64,000 bases of DNA from Diadophis punctatus similis (GCA_023053685.1 JALIGW010000001.1:228618434-228682433); one strand, 5' to 3'. Shown: positions 34,388 to 44,705, counted from the first letter of the stretch. Made by a program: numbers and translations. Notes: generated by a model from the letters alone, not told the origin.

Positions 34388-34723
34388 GAGGAAGAATGTG
34401 TCACTTCCAGTATTTGAAGGGCTGCCACAAAGAAAAGGGGGGGGGGATCAAATTATTCTCCAAAGCACCAGAGGGCAGGACAAGAAACAATGGTTGGAAA
34501 CTAATCAAAGAGAGAAGCAACCTGGAATTAAGGAGAAACTTCCTAACAGTGAGGACAATTAATCAGTTGGAACAGCTTGCCACCAGATGTTGTGGGTGCT
34601 CCATCACTGGAGGTTTTTAAGAAGAGACTAGACAGTCACTTATCTGAAATGGTATAGGTTCTTCTCCTAGAGCAGGGGGCTGGACTAGAAGACCTCCAAG
34701 GTCCCTTCCAGATTTTATTCTAT
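34388..34723 (+). mobile_element. CR1 LINE 3' end, host of the DIRS-like insertion
   Basis: The sense strand carries the CR1 C-terminal coding region in broken frames (GCHKE near 34420, NGWKLIKERSNLE near 34490, LRRNFLTVRTINQ near 34530) and the terminus GGTCCCTTCCAGATTTTATTC. Its ATTCT tail begins at 34715 and, after the DIRS-like insertion, resumes at 38191. A G9-10 run near 34440 breaks the frame. Confidence 0.9.
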
Positions 34724-34734
34724 TCTCCATAGTG

Positions 34735-34837
34735 AGTGGAGATAGCATCCAGGAATGGGTTGACCTTGTCTGTTCAGTTGATTGGACTGAGTCTGTCAGA
34801 GTTGAAATGCCACGCCTCTGTTTCTAGGGCTTTCCAG
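34735..34837. repeat. DIRS-like left inverted terminal repeat
   Basis: Reverse complement of 38053-38155 with few mismatches, for example TTGACCTTGTCTGTTC here against TTGACCTCATCTGTTC in the other. Confidence 0.93.
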
Positions 34838-36014
34838 CTTTCGACTCAGTCCCTCAGCAAGGACAGACATGTCGAAAATTTCTCCATCTCTGGACTGTTA
34901 TCTCTGACTTTGAGCAAGGATTTCCTTGGACTTCTATTGTGAGTTTAGTACAACTGTCTCCTGGATTAACTGGTAGAGACGCTGCCTTCTTGATTGCGGA
35001 GGGCTTCGGCCCCAGCTGCAAATCGCCAACGAACGCAGGGACACCTCAAGCTGTGTTCCTTGCCATAAACTGGATCGTGGCATTGAGTTGAACTTTGGAA
35101 TCTCACGCTCCTTACTCTGCCATGGGAGCTTCCGCACTCCGTTGTCAGAATCTGAACAGACAGGCCGTCTTCCCTAGGAGCTCTGCACTCCACTTTTGTG
35201 CCCAGCGCTTGGCAGCAGAGACCTAGAGCTCTCTACCCCAGCTGACAGCTCACCACCATTGTTCATCAACTATTCGATGGTGGTGGGAGCTTAGAGCTCC
35301 AAGACATTTGAAAGGACTTAAGCTGTCAGTGGAGCTTCATGGTTGGCTTGCCACCTAAGGAGCAGAAGTTACAGGAGTTCCACACTCCTCCAAGTCTTTC
35401 CGCCATAACTTGAGCCATCAGGAGCGCCACGCTCCCTTTCTTGTAGTGGTGACATGAGAGACCTGTTCCTTGCCGTTAAGGCAGGACGCTTGTGAAACGT
35501 ACCGGCCATAGGGGGCTTTAGAAGTCCAGCGCTCCTCTCCCAATTCAAGGCAATTTTCCTGCCAAAAACGCTGCCTTGGCAACGAGCCGCAGAAGCCGCT
35601 TGTAATTCAAGGTGCGGCTAAGAGTGGGAAACCCATTTTAAAATGGCGGAGGAAGCGGCGGTTAACCACAGCTTTGGTTTGAATGCCGGAGACATGACAG
35701 CGCTGCCAGCAAACCTCAGGAGGCCCTGAACCTAATGTTCAGACTGCAGCAGGGTCTAAGCGCTGTTCCAAGGTGGCTGGGAAGCACAGCAAGGCTCTAA
35801 AGCCACTGAAAAAGACGAGCGGCGGACAGACAAAGCTCTTAATAGGCTGTGTGCAAGAGCTGACAGTAACAGGAATTAGCTGTCAGAAATGCGAAGTGAG
35901 CTGCAACAGTCCCATAGGCTGCACTCGCTGGGCTTATCCCCAGAGGGAGCTAGAGAGCAAGTTGCTCATGAGAGTTCCTTGTTAACTGCAAGCAATGCAG
36001 ATCTTTAGGGCTCT

Positions 36015-36218
36015 ATGACAGATCTGCATACCTCTACAGGAATTGGTCCACAGCCCCGTGAGATGGTAGAACTTGCCCCTGTGGCCACATTTACTCCTAC
36101 ATCAGTGGGCCTCTGCCCAGAGATGGGGGTTATGCCAATGGCACATGATAATTTTCAGGCTATCATTACAGAGGCCATTAAACAGGGCATAGCTGCTGGG
36201 CTGCAGCAGTCCAGTTGA
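36015..36218 (+). pseudogene. DIRS gag-like remnant
   Basis: A 67-residue frame ends DNFQAIITEAIKQGIAAGLQ, which resembles the helix motif near the middle of DIRS gag-like proteins ('…ITQAI.QG.AAAL'). Upstream sequence 34940-36000 is GC-rich and probably the 5' part of gag but has no long frame. The assignment depends on position inside the DIRS element and on this single motif. Confidence 0.5.
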
Positions 36219-36387
36219 ACATCAGTGGCATCTGGGTTACACCCGGATCCAGGCCACGACCTGGCTCCTCAATTTCAAGGGGAATTTCTGCCCTTTCCTG
36301 AGCCTGATTCACCATCTCCATCCCAAAAGAGGTAGTCTCCACTCTCTGAGAAGGATACACAAAAAGAGTGGTCGGGAGCCTCAGTGC

Positions 36388-37182
36388 CTTGTTGTAACAA
36401 TGGATGCCAGCCTCTTCAGTTGGGGGGCACACTTCCAATTGCGGATGGCTCAGGGTCAGTGGACCCAAGTGGACAAGAAACAGAACATAAATTTCTTAGA
36501 GCTGAGGGCAGTCCACCTGGCCCTCCGTCAATTCCAGAACTCAATTTCAGGCAAGCACATTTTAGCGCTAACAGACAATGTGGCCGCCAAGGCGCACATA
36601 AACCGGCAGGAGAGTACCAGATCCAGGTCCTTCATGCAGGAGGCCAGACTGCTGGGCTTCTGGGCAGAAAAACATCTGCTGTCCATCACTACAGAACACA
36701 TCTCCGGGGTGTCAAACGTGAAGGCAGACTGGCTCAGCAGAACAGCCATCGACCACGTGGAGTGGCGCTGGCACCCATCCCTCTTCTGGGAATTGACGGA
36801 CCATTTGGGCCTCTCGGAGGTGGATCTGTTTGCCACCCTAGTAAATTCGCAGTTACCGAGGTTCTACTCAAGGTTCCCGACTCCAGGGGCGGAGGGAGTA
36901 GATGCTCACTGCAGCCTGTGGCCTCCAGGACTTCTGTATGCCTTCCCTCCTCTTCCCCTTCTTCCAAGGGTAATCAGGAAGATCCTGGAGGAAAAGGCGG
37001 AGGTCCTGCTCCTGGCTCCTCATTGGCCCAGGAGACCTTGGTTCGCCGACCTTGTGAATCTCTCAGTGACTCAACTCTGGAGGATCCCACAGGGCGAGGT
37101 CTCCCTCAGACAGGGGGTGTTGGTCCACCCAGATCCTCAGTGGCTCCAACTGACCACCTGGCACTTGAGTGGAGCTCTCTGA
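36388..37182 (+). pseudogene. DIRS-type RNase H domain (pol fragment)
   Basis: The frame, open from about 36388 (ATG at 36400), encodes about 260 residues. The RNase H catalytic residues are recognisable in order: MDAS (first D), NFLELRA (E), LALTDN (D) and KADWLSR (last D, about residue 109-115). It continues with the LFAT.....LP.FYSR segment and the RPWFADLV region typical of DIRS pol C-termini. RNase H would remove RNA from the RNA-DNA hybrid during reverse transcription. The upstream reverse transcriptase is missing, so the product cannot be functional on its own. The frame ends 'TWHLSGAL' just where the recombinase frame begins, the usual overlapping arrangement. The 36384-37343 frame is a shadow until about 37140. 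Confidence 0.88.
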
Positions 37183-37850
37183 GAGGGGACAATTTTTCCT
37201 CCAGGGTCATCAAGATTATTCAGGCCTCTAGGAGACCTTCTACCGAACGTATATATTCTGCCACATGGAAGGCCTTTTGTAATTGGTGCATCAAGTCAGG
37301 TATCAATAGCCCAGATCCTGGAATTCCTCCAGGATGGACTTGATAAAGGGCTATCACTCAACACCATCCAGAGGCAGGTGGCGGCCCTGTCCTCAGTATT
37401 GGCTTGCGGATCGCTGGAATCACTCACCCAGCATCCCACAGTTCACAGATTTATCAGGGGAGCGACTAATCTGTGCTCCCCGGTAGTACACAGGTACCCC
37501 TCCTGGGACCTTTCCAAGGTATTGAGATCCCTCACTGGGGCCCCATACGAACCCTTGAGATCAGCCAGCCTGCACTTTCTTACATGTAAGGTGGCGTTCC
37601 TCGTGGCCATTACATGAGCCCCCTTCCTAGACCCACGCAGGTGAAAGCGCACTCAACACAGAGCGCGGCTACGACGGCGGCATGGGCAATGCAGGCTTCG
37701 TTAGAGTGGCCACTTGGTCATCTCCTTCTCCGTTTATTAATCATTATAAATTGGATGTCTTCGCCTTGGCGGAGGTGGCATTCAGCTGCCGGGTCCTTCA
37801 GCGTGTCCATACGGAAGGGGAGACCACGGACCAGACTGTAGCCCACACAT
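37140..37850 (+). pseudogene. DIRS tyrosine recombinase, frameshifted and internally deleted
   Basis: The N-terminal core-binding segment (RRPSTERIYSATWKAFCNWC, to about 37340) is followed after a frame change by TIQRQVAALSSVLACG and then VHRFIRGATNLC to 37617. The expected arginine-containing 'SARRVSEL'-like segment is lost: sequence jumps at about 37618 to a C-terminal piece. That piece has HSTQS where the H-x-x-R motif would normally carry arginine (near 37655), and then a SPFINHYKLDV segment (near 37735) with the probable catalytic tyrosine. The enzyme would normally integrate the circular DNA copy; this copy is dead. Confidence 0.85.
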
Positions 37851-37872
37851 AGGACAGCCAGCTTTGGTATGT

Positions 37873-37953
37873 CCCATTCCTGGATGCTATCTCCACCCAC
37901 TATGGAGAAGGGGCATTGTTCTTACCTGATACACTCCTTCTCGTTGGGTGGAG
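37873..37953. repeat. DIRS internal complementary region
   Basis: Joins the complement of the element's two outer ends: 37873-37905 pairs with 34728-34760 (one mismatch seen), and 37921-37953 pairs with 38145-38180. This is the template used to complete the ends in the DIRS replication model. Confidence 0.9.
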
Positions 37954-38052
37954 AATGCATTCAGTCACACCCTGAAACTGTCTGGTCTTTGGTCAGCAAG
38001 GAAGATCTTCAATAATGACACGTCGAGTCCGTCACTTCTTCTTTGTCAAAAT

Positions 38053-38155
38053 CTGGAAAGCCCTAGCAACAGAGGCAAGGCATTTCAACTCTGACAGACT
38101 CAGTCCAATCAACTGAACAGATGAGGTCAACCCATTCCTGGATGCTATCTCCACC
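38053..38155. repeat. DIRS-like right inverted terminal repeat
   Basis: Mirror of 34735-34837. The outer edge 38156-38190 (CGAGAAGG then TATCAGGTAAGACCAACGCC) is unique to the right end and is repeated in the internal complementary region. Confidence 0.93.
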
Positions 38156-38190
38156 CAACGAGAAGGACCGTATCAGGTAAGACCAACGCC

Positions 38191-38380
38191 TATTCTATTC
38201 TATTCTATTCTATTCTATTCTATTCTATGCTATGCTATGCTATGCTATGCTATGCTATGCTATGCTATGCTATGCTATGCTATGCTATGCTACGCTATGC
38301 TACGCTACGCTACGCTACGCTACCCTACCCTACCCTACCCTACCCTACCCTACCCTACCCACCCCACCCTACCCTATCCT
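38191..38380. repeat. graded pentanucleotide array TATTC > TATGC > TACGC > TACCC
   Basis: About seven TATTC units are followed by a block of TATGC, then mixed TACGC, then a block of TACCC and ACCCC. Each neighbour differs by one base, so the array looks like successive point variants amplified in order. The frames over it are repeat artefacts. Confidence 0.97.
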
Positions 38381-39854
38381 GCTTTATCTCCCTCCCTCAT
38401 CAGTAAGTCTGATAGCAGACATATTTGCTTGTGCTCATCACTCATTAATCAGTGCTGAAGGTAGCTCCTGCAAGGATGATTCACAGACTCTTACCAAATT
38501 GCACACTACTGCTGTTATAATAATAGTATATCTTTATTCAGTATATTCAATTTTAAGAAGTAAGGTTTTATTCAAGTTGCGCTTGACTTCTGGTGACTTC
38601 ATGTCCATGTCTGTGTAACTTACTTAGCAGCAGTACAGAAATACTGTTTTCTTCCTGGATGTGTTTCCAATTTCCCAGCTTCTATAACCCTAGGTTTTCC
38701 TGGTGGTGTCCCATCCAATTGCCAAGTAGGTCCAAACCTACATAGCTTCTGTTCAGATTTCCCCTATCTTGTCTTCTGATAAACTTGACCTTCCAGCTCC
38801 ATTTATCCACCTTTAATTTCAACTATATATAAATGAAAAATAGATTTTAAAAAATAGTCTTGGCTCGTAGGTAATTTGGGGAAGTAGGACCTCCAACGCG
38901 TTCCACAATGATTAAGTGTGGCCCTCAGCCCAGAAAAAGCTGCACTTGCCTGATTTAATTTTCTGTAGGGTAGAGAAATCCAGTTTATGCTGTTCTGCTT
39001 AAGGATTTCATTTCTCCTCAGATTTCCTACTTATGGTAATTTTCCCTTTGTATATTGCATAAAAAGGCTTTTCTTAGGTTCTCATTAGTTTTGGAAAGGT
39101 TCCTGTTAACATAAATGGTGATTGGATGAAAGTCAAAACGATTAACCACAGGTGTACATATTAACACATGAATGCACAAACAGTGTGGGTGTTTGAGGCC
39201 CTCTAGTGTCTAGACAGTGTTAGAAGCATAATTTGCAGAAAAAATAATGTTCCACTTGTAGCAACAGAAGCGGCAGTATTTTGAAGATACCGTTGCTCAG
39301 TTCGAGTGATCAATGGCAAGAGATGATAATGCTCATAAAATTTCAGTATTTTTAGTTGCCTTTGTCCTGATAAGATCCCACATATTATCTGATGAGCTGG
39401 TCCTTAAAGCTACTAACAGTTTTTAGAAACAACAACCCTATGTGATATGTATTTTAACCTTTTCCATACGTATTTCTCTCAGAGGCTCAGCAATGAAGGT
39501 TGAGTGACTTTTTCAAGTATCTTTTGACAGGAGAAAATGACTTTTGGTCTCCATATATACAGATGATTTTTAATTTTCCTGGCATAGCGGCTGATGGGAA
39601 AATCTGTAATACGTTCTGAGAATATAAATCTCAGAAGCTTTTATTGAAAGTGAACATTAAAAAAACAACATTGAAGGCTTTGTTGCTTATATGACTAAGG
39701 TTAAGGCTTCCAGATCTGAGCTATAAACATCTAGATGTGTGCTTTGCTGCCCCCTACAGTAGTCCATGTTTTTGCACTGGGATAGAACAAATCTGCCTTA
39801 TATATAAATGAAATGCAAAATGAAAATATTTAGTTTAATATTATCCATCTATAT
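38381..39854. other. mostly unassigned; possible old dispersed repeat 38575-38770
   Basis: 38625-38715 resembles 11735-11860 (see there). The rest has no recognised gene or repeat. Confidence 0.35.
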
Positions 39855-40178
39855 CAGTGGTTCCCAACCTGGGGGTCGGGACCCCTTTGGGGGTCGAACG
39901 ACCATTTCCCAGGGGTCGCCCCGGCATCCTCAGCTCCCCCCCCCACACTGCCACAAGCCTGGCCATATCGATTCAACTCGCCCAAGCCCTCCAATTGGTC
40001 GGGAGAGGTGCCATTCGATGAGAGGTGTTTGTGACACCTGGCGGCCGAGCTTTGACGGCATCAGCTAATTCAAAGCCAGTTTTGCTTTGAATTCTGGGAT
40101 TTGAACTCCAGGCACCTTAAAAGTTGCTGAGATTGAGAAATATTGCTGTACACTTGTTTGTTATCAAGTCTAAATACA

Positions 40179-42750
40179 CTTCCGGTTTTGGAGCGCTTCA
40201 TCGCAGACATCCCTCGTTGGATGCCTTTCCGATCTTTGTTAAAAGCCGCCAGAACAGCTGTCTGGCGGCTTTAAAATCTCTTCCCCGGGCAAAGGGGAGA
40301 GATGAGAGCCTGACAGGAGGGGTAGAGCCCCCCCAGCGCCTTAGGAGCCATCTGCAGGGCGCGAAGGGAGAGCTCCCCATGCAGCCTGTCTCTAGCTCCG
40401 AAGATCCGGAAACCTCTGCCTTTTGCAGAGCTAGATGGAGTGACCAGCCGCTGCTTCAAAAATGGGATTTATAACTACATTTAAACTATAGAAGCAGACA
40501 GAGAGAAACAGGCGTGAGATGGGCAAGTACTGAAACCTCTTTTTTTCCTTTTTTTTTCAACTCCTGGGTAAGCTTTCACTTCGGCAAGGGAACAAAGGAA
40601 ACAGAGTAACAATATGGCGATTGAGAAGTGAAAGTGACTTTCGTTTCCCCAGAGGCTTTTTTTTTTTTTTCTTTCTCTCTCTCTTATGGAAACTTTTAAC
40701 TTGGAAAAATGGTTTTTTCTTTCTCTGTCTCCTAACTCTGGATTAAAGTTATAATAGAAATATTTTCAATAATAAAAGACTATCTGATTTTTAAACTGGA
40801 AAGAACTTTAATCAGGCAACTGGCTTTCTTTCTTTTTTGTACTCTTTTGAAACACCAATGGCTTCAAAGTTTGGAAAGACTGTTTTGACTAAAAGAAATG
40901 ACTATTCATCTGGATATATTTCTAAAATGCAACTTAACACTGAGCTAACACCTCCACAGCTTTTGACACCTGAAAATTTATTAAATAATTTAAAGATTAT
41001 GAAACATGAACTTACTTTGGAATTTAACCAGAAAATAAGTGAGATAGACCATAAGATGCAGGCTGCTTTGAAGAATATGAATCAACAACTAAGATTTGAT
41101 GTGTTAGAGGTTTGCAAAGGCTTAGCAACAAATATTGAAGTTTTGGCAGAACGTATTGAAACAAATAAACAAGCTTTGGCAACTTCGGTGAATTACATAG
41201 ATAAAATCCAAAATGACATTGCAAATTTTGAAAAAGAGGTCTTAATGACTCAGTTCAGATCTATGGAAGTTGCTATAAGGATTAGAGGTTTGAAAGAAGG
41301 ATTATATGAAAATTTAAAAGGCAGGATGGTTGACATATTGGATCAGGTGTCTGGAATTTCTAAAGCGGAATTGGCTACACAAATCGACAAAACATACAGA
41401 ATCAACTCGTGGTACGCCAAACAAAAGCATCTACCAAGGGATATTGTCATATATTTTACCACAAGAGCTCTACGGAACAGAATTATACAAGCAACGTTTA
41501 ACAATAATCTTATGGTGAATGGTCAGGAACTAAAGATTTGGAAAGAAATCCCCTCTAAAATGCTTAAAGCCAGGAAAAGCTATACTTTTTTGATTGATGA
41601 ATTTAAGAGATTAAATTTACAATATAAATGGGAAGCACCAGTTGGAGTAACAGTGAAATTTTCTGGAAAAAGATACCGGCTCAACACGATAAAAAAAGCT
41701 ACTGAATTTTATGTCAATGTTCTAAAGGCTGATATATCCAAGATTCCAGAAGAAGGGTGTATGAAAATAAAAGAGGAGGAGGAGGGGAAGCCACCTTCGA
41801 TGGATCAAAAAGAAATAGACTCAAAAATCCAAAAGGAGTGCCTGAATCAGATAGCTGGGGAAGAGGAGATGGAGGTTTGGGAGCAGATGGGAGACGACTT
41901 GACAAATTTGAATTTATTGAACTATTAAAAGATGAACTATCAAGATACAAAATAATGTGATGTTGAAATATATTGGATGGATAGAAACTAATATGATTGT
42001 ATTTTATCTTTTCCCTATCTAATGATTACTTATGCAATATTTAGTTAAGTTTTATATAACTTTGAGGTTATTTTTAATGTTGATAATATTAGATATATAT
42101 AGTTTGTTGAAGATTTGTTTATTGTTTATTCTTCTTTTATTTTCTTTTTTTGTTTATTGAAGTTAGCGAATTAATTTAGAATAATATTATCTTATTAATA
42201 TCATGATGAAATTTAATATTTGATGATTACTTATGTAACATTTAGTTAAGTTTTATCTTAGAGGTTATTTCTAATGTCAATAATATTAGTTTAAGATTTG
42301 TGTATTTTATATTTAGTTATTACTTATGTAACACTTACCTTGTATAAGATAGAGGACTGAAGGGAGGAGGTAGGAGGTTTGTTTGTTTGTAGTGTTAAAG
42401 AGTTTTCTCTTTCTTTCTTTCTTTTTTTTTATTCTCTTTCTTTTTTTTCTCTCTCTTTTTTGTATCTTTACTATTGTATACAAATGCGATATATTAGTAC
42501 TGTATAGTTTGGAGTTGAAGTTTTTTTAAAAATAGTGTTCTTTTTTTCCTTTTTCCTTTTTCTTTTTATTAACAATTTAAACTTATTATTATGCCCTGTA
42601 TTATCTCTGGGAAGTCCGGGGGGGGGGGAGGTGGGGAGGGAAGGGGGTGGGTCTGGGGGGGGGGAAATAAAAATGTTTGTACTTTGGATTTAATATTTTG
42701 TTACCACTTATGTAAGTTTGTACTAATAAAACTTTTTTGAGAAAAAAAAA
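40179..42750 (+). mobile_element. ORF1-only L1-like retroposon, copy 1 (half-L1 type)
   Basis: A 13-bp target duplication AAGTCTAAATACA lies at 40166-40178 and 42751-42763, and the element ends in an A-run. It runs from a GC-rich 5' UTR (CTTCCGGTTTTGGAGCG) through one ORF1 gene to a T-rich then G-rich 3' UTR (G tract at 42616-42665) and AATAAAACTTTTTTGAG. No ORF2 lies between the ORF1 stop and the poly-A, about 820 bp. Copy 2 (59426-62828) has the same 5' start, ORF1 and 3' end, so the lack of ORF2 belongs to the family and is not a private deletion. Confidence 0.9.
40858..41928 (+). CDS. L1-type ORF1 protein (RNA-binding chaperone), 356 aa, intact
   Basis: An intact frame. It is also open upstream to an ATG at 40837, but the start at 40858 (MASKFGKT) is the one conserved in copy 2. 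L1 ORF1 proteins coat the element RNA and act as nucleic-acid chaperones in a cytoplasmic ribonucleoprotein. Seen here: an N-terminal segment, then a coiled-coil-like stretch (about residues 45-135, heptads in LEFNQKISEIDHKMQAALKN), an RRM-like domain opening IRIRGLKEG with a DIVIYFTTRALRNRII strand-helix segment, and a C-terminal domain with SKMLKARKSYTFLIDEFKRL and KFSGKRYRLNTIKKATEFY. The acidic tail is longer than in most L1 ORF1p. Identity with copy 2 is high through the RRM and C-terminal domains. No stop or frameshift: a fairly young copy, or one under constraint. Whether it is expressed is unknown. Confidence 0.9.
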   Translation: MASKFGKTVLTKRNDYSSGYISKMQLNTELTPPQLLTPENLLNNLKIMKHELTLEFNQKISEIDHKMQAALKNMNQQLRFDVLEVCKGLATNIEVLAERIETNKQALATSVNYIDKIQNDIANFEKEVLMTQFRSMEVAIRIRGLKEGLYENLKGRMVDILDQVSGISKAELATQIDKTYRINSWYAKQKHLPRDIVIYFTTRALRNRIIQATFNNNLMVNGQELKIWKEIPSKMLKARKSYTFLIDEFKRLNLQYKWEAPVGVTVKFSGKRYRLNTIKKATEFYVNVLKADISKIPEEGCMKIKEEEEGKPPSMDQKEIDSKIQKECLNQIAGEEEMEVWEQMGDDLTNLNLLNY

Positions 42751-43059
42751 AAGTCTAAATACAGAAGTAGACTTGTTGTGGAAGATGATATTCCTTGTGC
42801 TCTTGCAAAGACTGGCCCGAGAATTTCTGATCTGGCATAATTACATATTGTTTTTGTGATTAATCGCTATGCTTTAATTATGTTCAATTTGTAACAATGA
42901 AAATACATCCTGCATATTAGATATTTACATTACGATTCATAACAGTAGCAAAATTATAGTTATGAAGTAGCAACAAAAATAATTTTATGGTTGGGGGATC
43001 ACCACAACATGAGGAACTATATTAAGGGGTTGCGGCATTAGAAAGGTTGGGAACCACTG

Positions 43060-43350
43060 ATCTATATCTTCATCCTTATGATTATTGCCATCATAATTTT
43101 AAGCTTGTTTATTTGACCAGTATTGCATTGTACTGATAAATTAGGATGCAGCCTTATGTTTATTTCACATTTAAAAGATTATATAGCCACCCATTTTATA
43201 GCAAACACTGGGCAGCTCCTAACCAACAGTTAAAACACCATCAATATACCATTAATATACTGTATGCATGTACTGTGTCTATTAAATCACAAACTTTAAA
43301 AGTGGCACCAAAGTAAATTTTCTCCTACCGTCCTACGTCCTCTTGTCAGA
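43060..43350. other. unassigned sequence
   Basis: Nothing recognised apart from the SPIN-like TSD at the start. Confidence 0.4.
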
Positions 43351-43353
43351 AAT

Positions 43354-43402
<49 letters not shown>
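43351..43402. repeat. (AAC)n microsatellite
   Basis: About seventeen AAC units abutting a CR1 3' end, where other copies have AATAG. Confidence 0.97.
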
Positions 43403-43482
43403 GAATTACAGAGTTGGAAGGGACCTTGGAGGTCTTCTAGTCCAACCCCCTGCTCAAGCAGGAGACCCTATACTAGTGACTT
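43403..43482 (-). mobile_element. short CR1 LINE 3' end
   Basis: GAGTTGGAAGGGACCTTGG and GTCCAACCCCCTGCTCAAGC, the conserved CR1 terminus, antisense. Confidence 0.88.
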
Positions 43483-43690
43483 CTTGAAAGTCAGTCTTAT
43501 CCTATCCCAGCTCTTAGGGGAAAAGCCAGGCCAAGTGCTTTTCAAAAGGCTAGGAGGATAAGGACTTGCCAAACTTCAGGGGGAAGAGTGGTCCACAGGA
43601 TAGAGGTTGTCATGGAAAAGTCATGGTTCCTTGCTCTCATAAGTGGCAACGTTTAAGGAAGGGATTAAGAGCATGCCACCCTATTTGATC
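43483..43690. mobile_element. LINE-derived fragment (L2/CR1-like, uncertain)
   Basis: AGCCAGGCCAAGTGCTTTTC, AAAGGCTAGGAGGATAAGG and AGGGGGAAGAGTGGTCCAC resemble a region common in reptilian LINE 5' parts. By remembered pattern only. Confidence 0.35.
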
Positions 43691-44449
43691 TGTCAACTAG
43701 GAATAAAAGAATGGATTCGATGAAGAACCAAGAAAGATGCTCGACACTAAAAGAACACTAAACCAACCTCCAAAATCGTTTCCCAACTGCTATGCAAACA
43801 GCAGACCTTAGATATCAGAGAAGGCAGGAGAAATATCACTGCAGTCCTTGGCTGTGGTGAGAAGCGCTTTGGATCTCCCAAATTTCCAAATAAAGATCAT
43901 TTTCTCAACACAGTGGCAATGTATACTACTAGCCCTGGAATAGATGATGGAATTTAAAGCCCAGGAAAGCTGTTGGAAATTGTTTGTACTAGTTTGTTTT
44001 TAACTTTAAGTAGGGTTCAATTCTCTTACGTTTGTATAAGATCTGAATAGATCCGTTCTGTGGCTGTGGAAAGTCTACAGCAATTTTCTGATATTCTTTG
44101 CATACAGTGAGATATTGGAAACACTTCATTTTCTCTGTGAAAGTGGTAACATACTCCATTTCAACTTAATGTCTTGCCTTTAGAACACAGGCAAATTGGC
44201 TTGCAATTATTTTTGTAATTGGACAATTTAGTGTTTTAAGCATGTTGATGGGAGTATTTCAAATCGCAACATGTGTCCACTAAGATACAAATCTGTTCTA
44301 AGCAAGGTTGTCCTGATTGCATTCTACATTTAGAGATACAGTATATACTTGTTCCCTAGCCTTAGAAACCCCATTGAAATCTCCCTTATAAAATACACTG
44401 ATAATGATCAGATTTTTAGTTTTGAGGCAAATTTTTCTTTCTAGTTTTG
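43691..44449. other. unassigned sequence
   Basis: Nothing recognised. Confidence 0.4.
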
Positions 44450-44705
44450 TCCATTATCTAATCCTTGTCCCTTGCTGAGAATCCTGATGGCATTCAGGAA
44501 ATTCTTACAGACTTGGCTCTTCTCCTAGATTTTGAATCAGAGCAAAGATTGAATCCCTGTTGGATGGATTTTCCTAGAACATTTGTTGTTCTGGGGCTGT
44601 CTATAATTCTTTTTTTCATGCTTTGTATGGTTTGTACTTTTAACTGTAACCTCCCCAGAGTCATTGGGAGTAGGGCATGTTATACATTGTAAATAAAATA
44701 AAATG
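44450..44705 (+). mobile_element. L2/CR1-type LINE C-terminus and 3' tail
   Basis: GGCATTCAGGAAATTCTTAC, AGACTTGGCTCTTCTCC, a T-rich 3' UTR, CCTCCCCAGAGTCATTGGG and AAATAAAATAAAA follow the order of an L2/CR1 LINE 3' end. Coding frame broken. Confidence 0.6.

Larger units (their letters stand above)
34724..38190 (+). mobile_element. DIRS-like tyrosine-recombinase retroelement, internally deleted
   Basis: Evidence is structural and coding. Inverted terminal repeats at 34735-34837 and 38053-38155 match as reverse complements (GGAGATAGCATCCAGGAATG … GGGCTTTCCAG). An internal region (37873-37953) is complementary to both outer ends: CCCATTCCTGGATGCTATCT pairs with the left end, and CTTCTCGTTGGGTGG with the right end, as in the circular-junction region of DIRS elements. 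Between them lie a gag-like remnant, a DIRS-type RNase H and a tyrosine recombinase, in the DIRS order. No reverse-transcriptase domain is seen before the RNase H; at 3.47 kb the copy is shorter than complete DIRS elements (about 5-6 kb). No TSD is expected or seen. It sits in the ATTCT tail of a CR1 copy. Confidence 0.93.
39855..43059. mobile_element. SPIN-like hAT non-autonomous element, split by an L1-like insertion
   Basis: Left end CAGTGGTTCCCAACCTGGGG followed by GACCCCTTTGGGGGTCGAAC; right end AGGTTGGGAACCACTG preceded by GGGTTGCGGCATTAG. The perfect 8-bp duplication ATCTATAT lies at 39847-39854 and 43060-43067. The right part also holds ACATTACGATTCATAACAG and GAAGTAGCAACAAAAATAAT, which I recognise from SPIN hAT elements, known to have moved horizontally among tetrapods including squamates. 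No transposase frame. The ORF1-only L1-like unit interrupts it at 40179-42750. Confidence 0.87.

Noticed and set aside
36384..37140. First 250 codons of the 319-aa frame
   Set aside because: Shadow of the RNase H frame; only its last part (from about 37140) is recombinase coding.
38191..38380. Pentanucleotide array as a CRISPR-like or satellite array
   Set aside because: Units are 5 bp with no spacers; it is a microsatellite.
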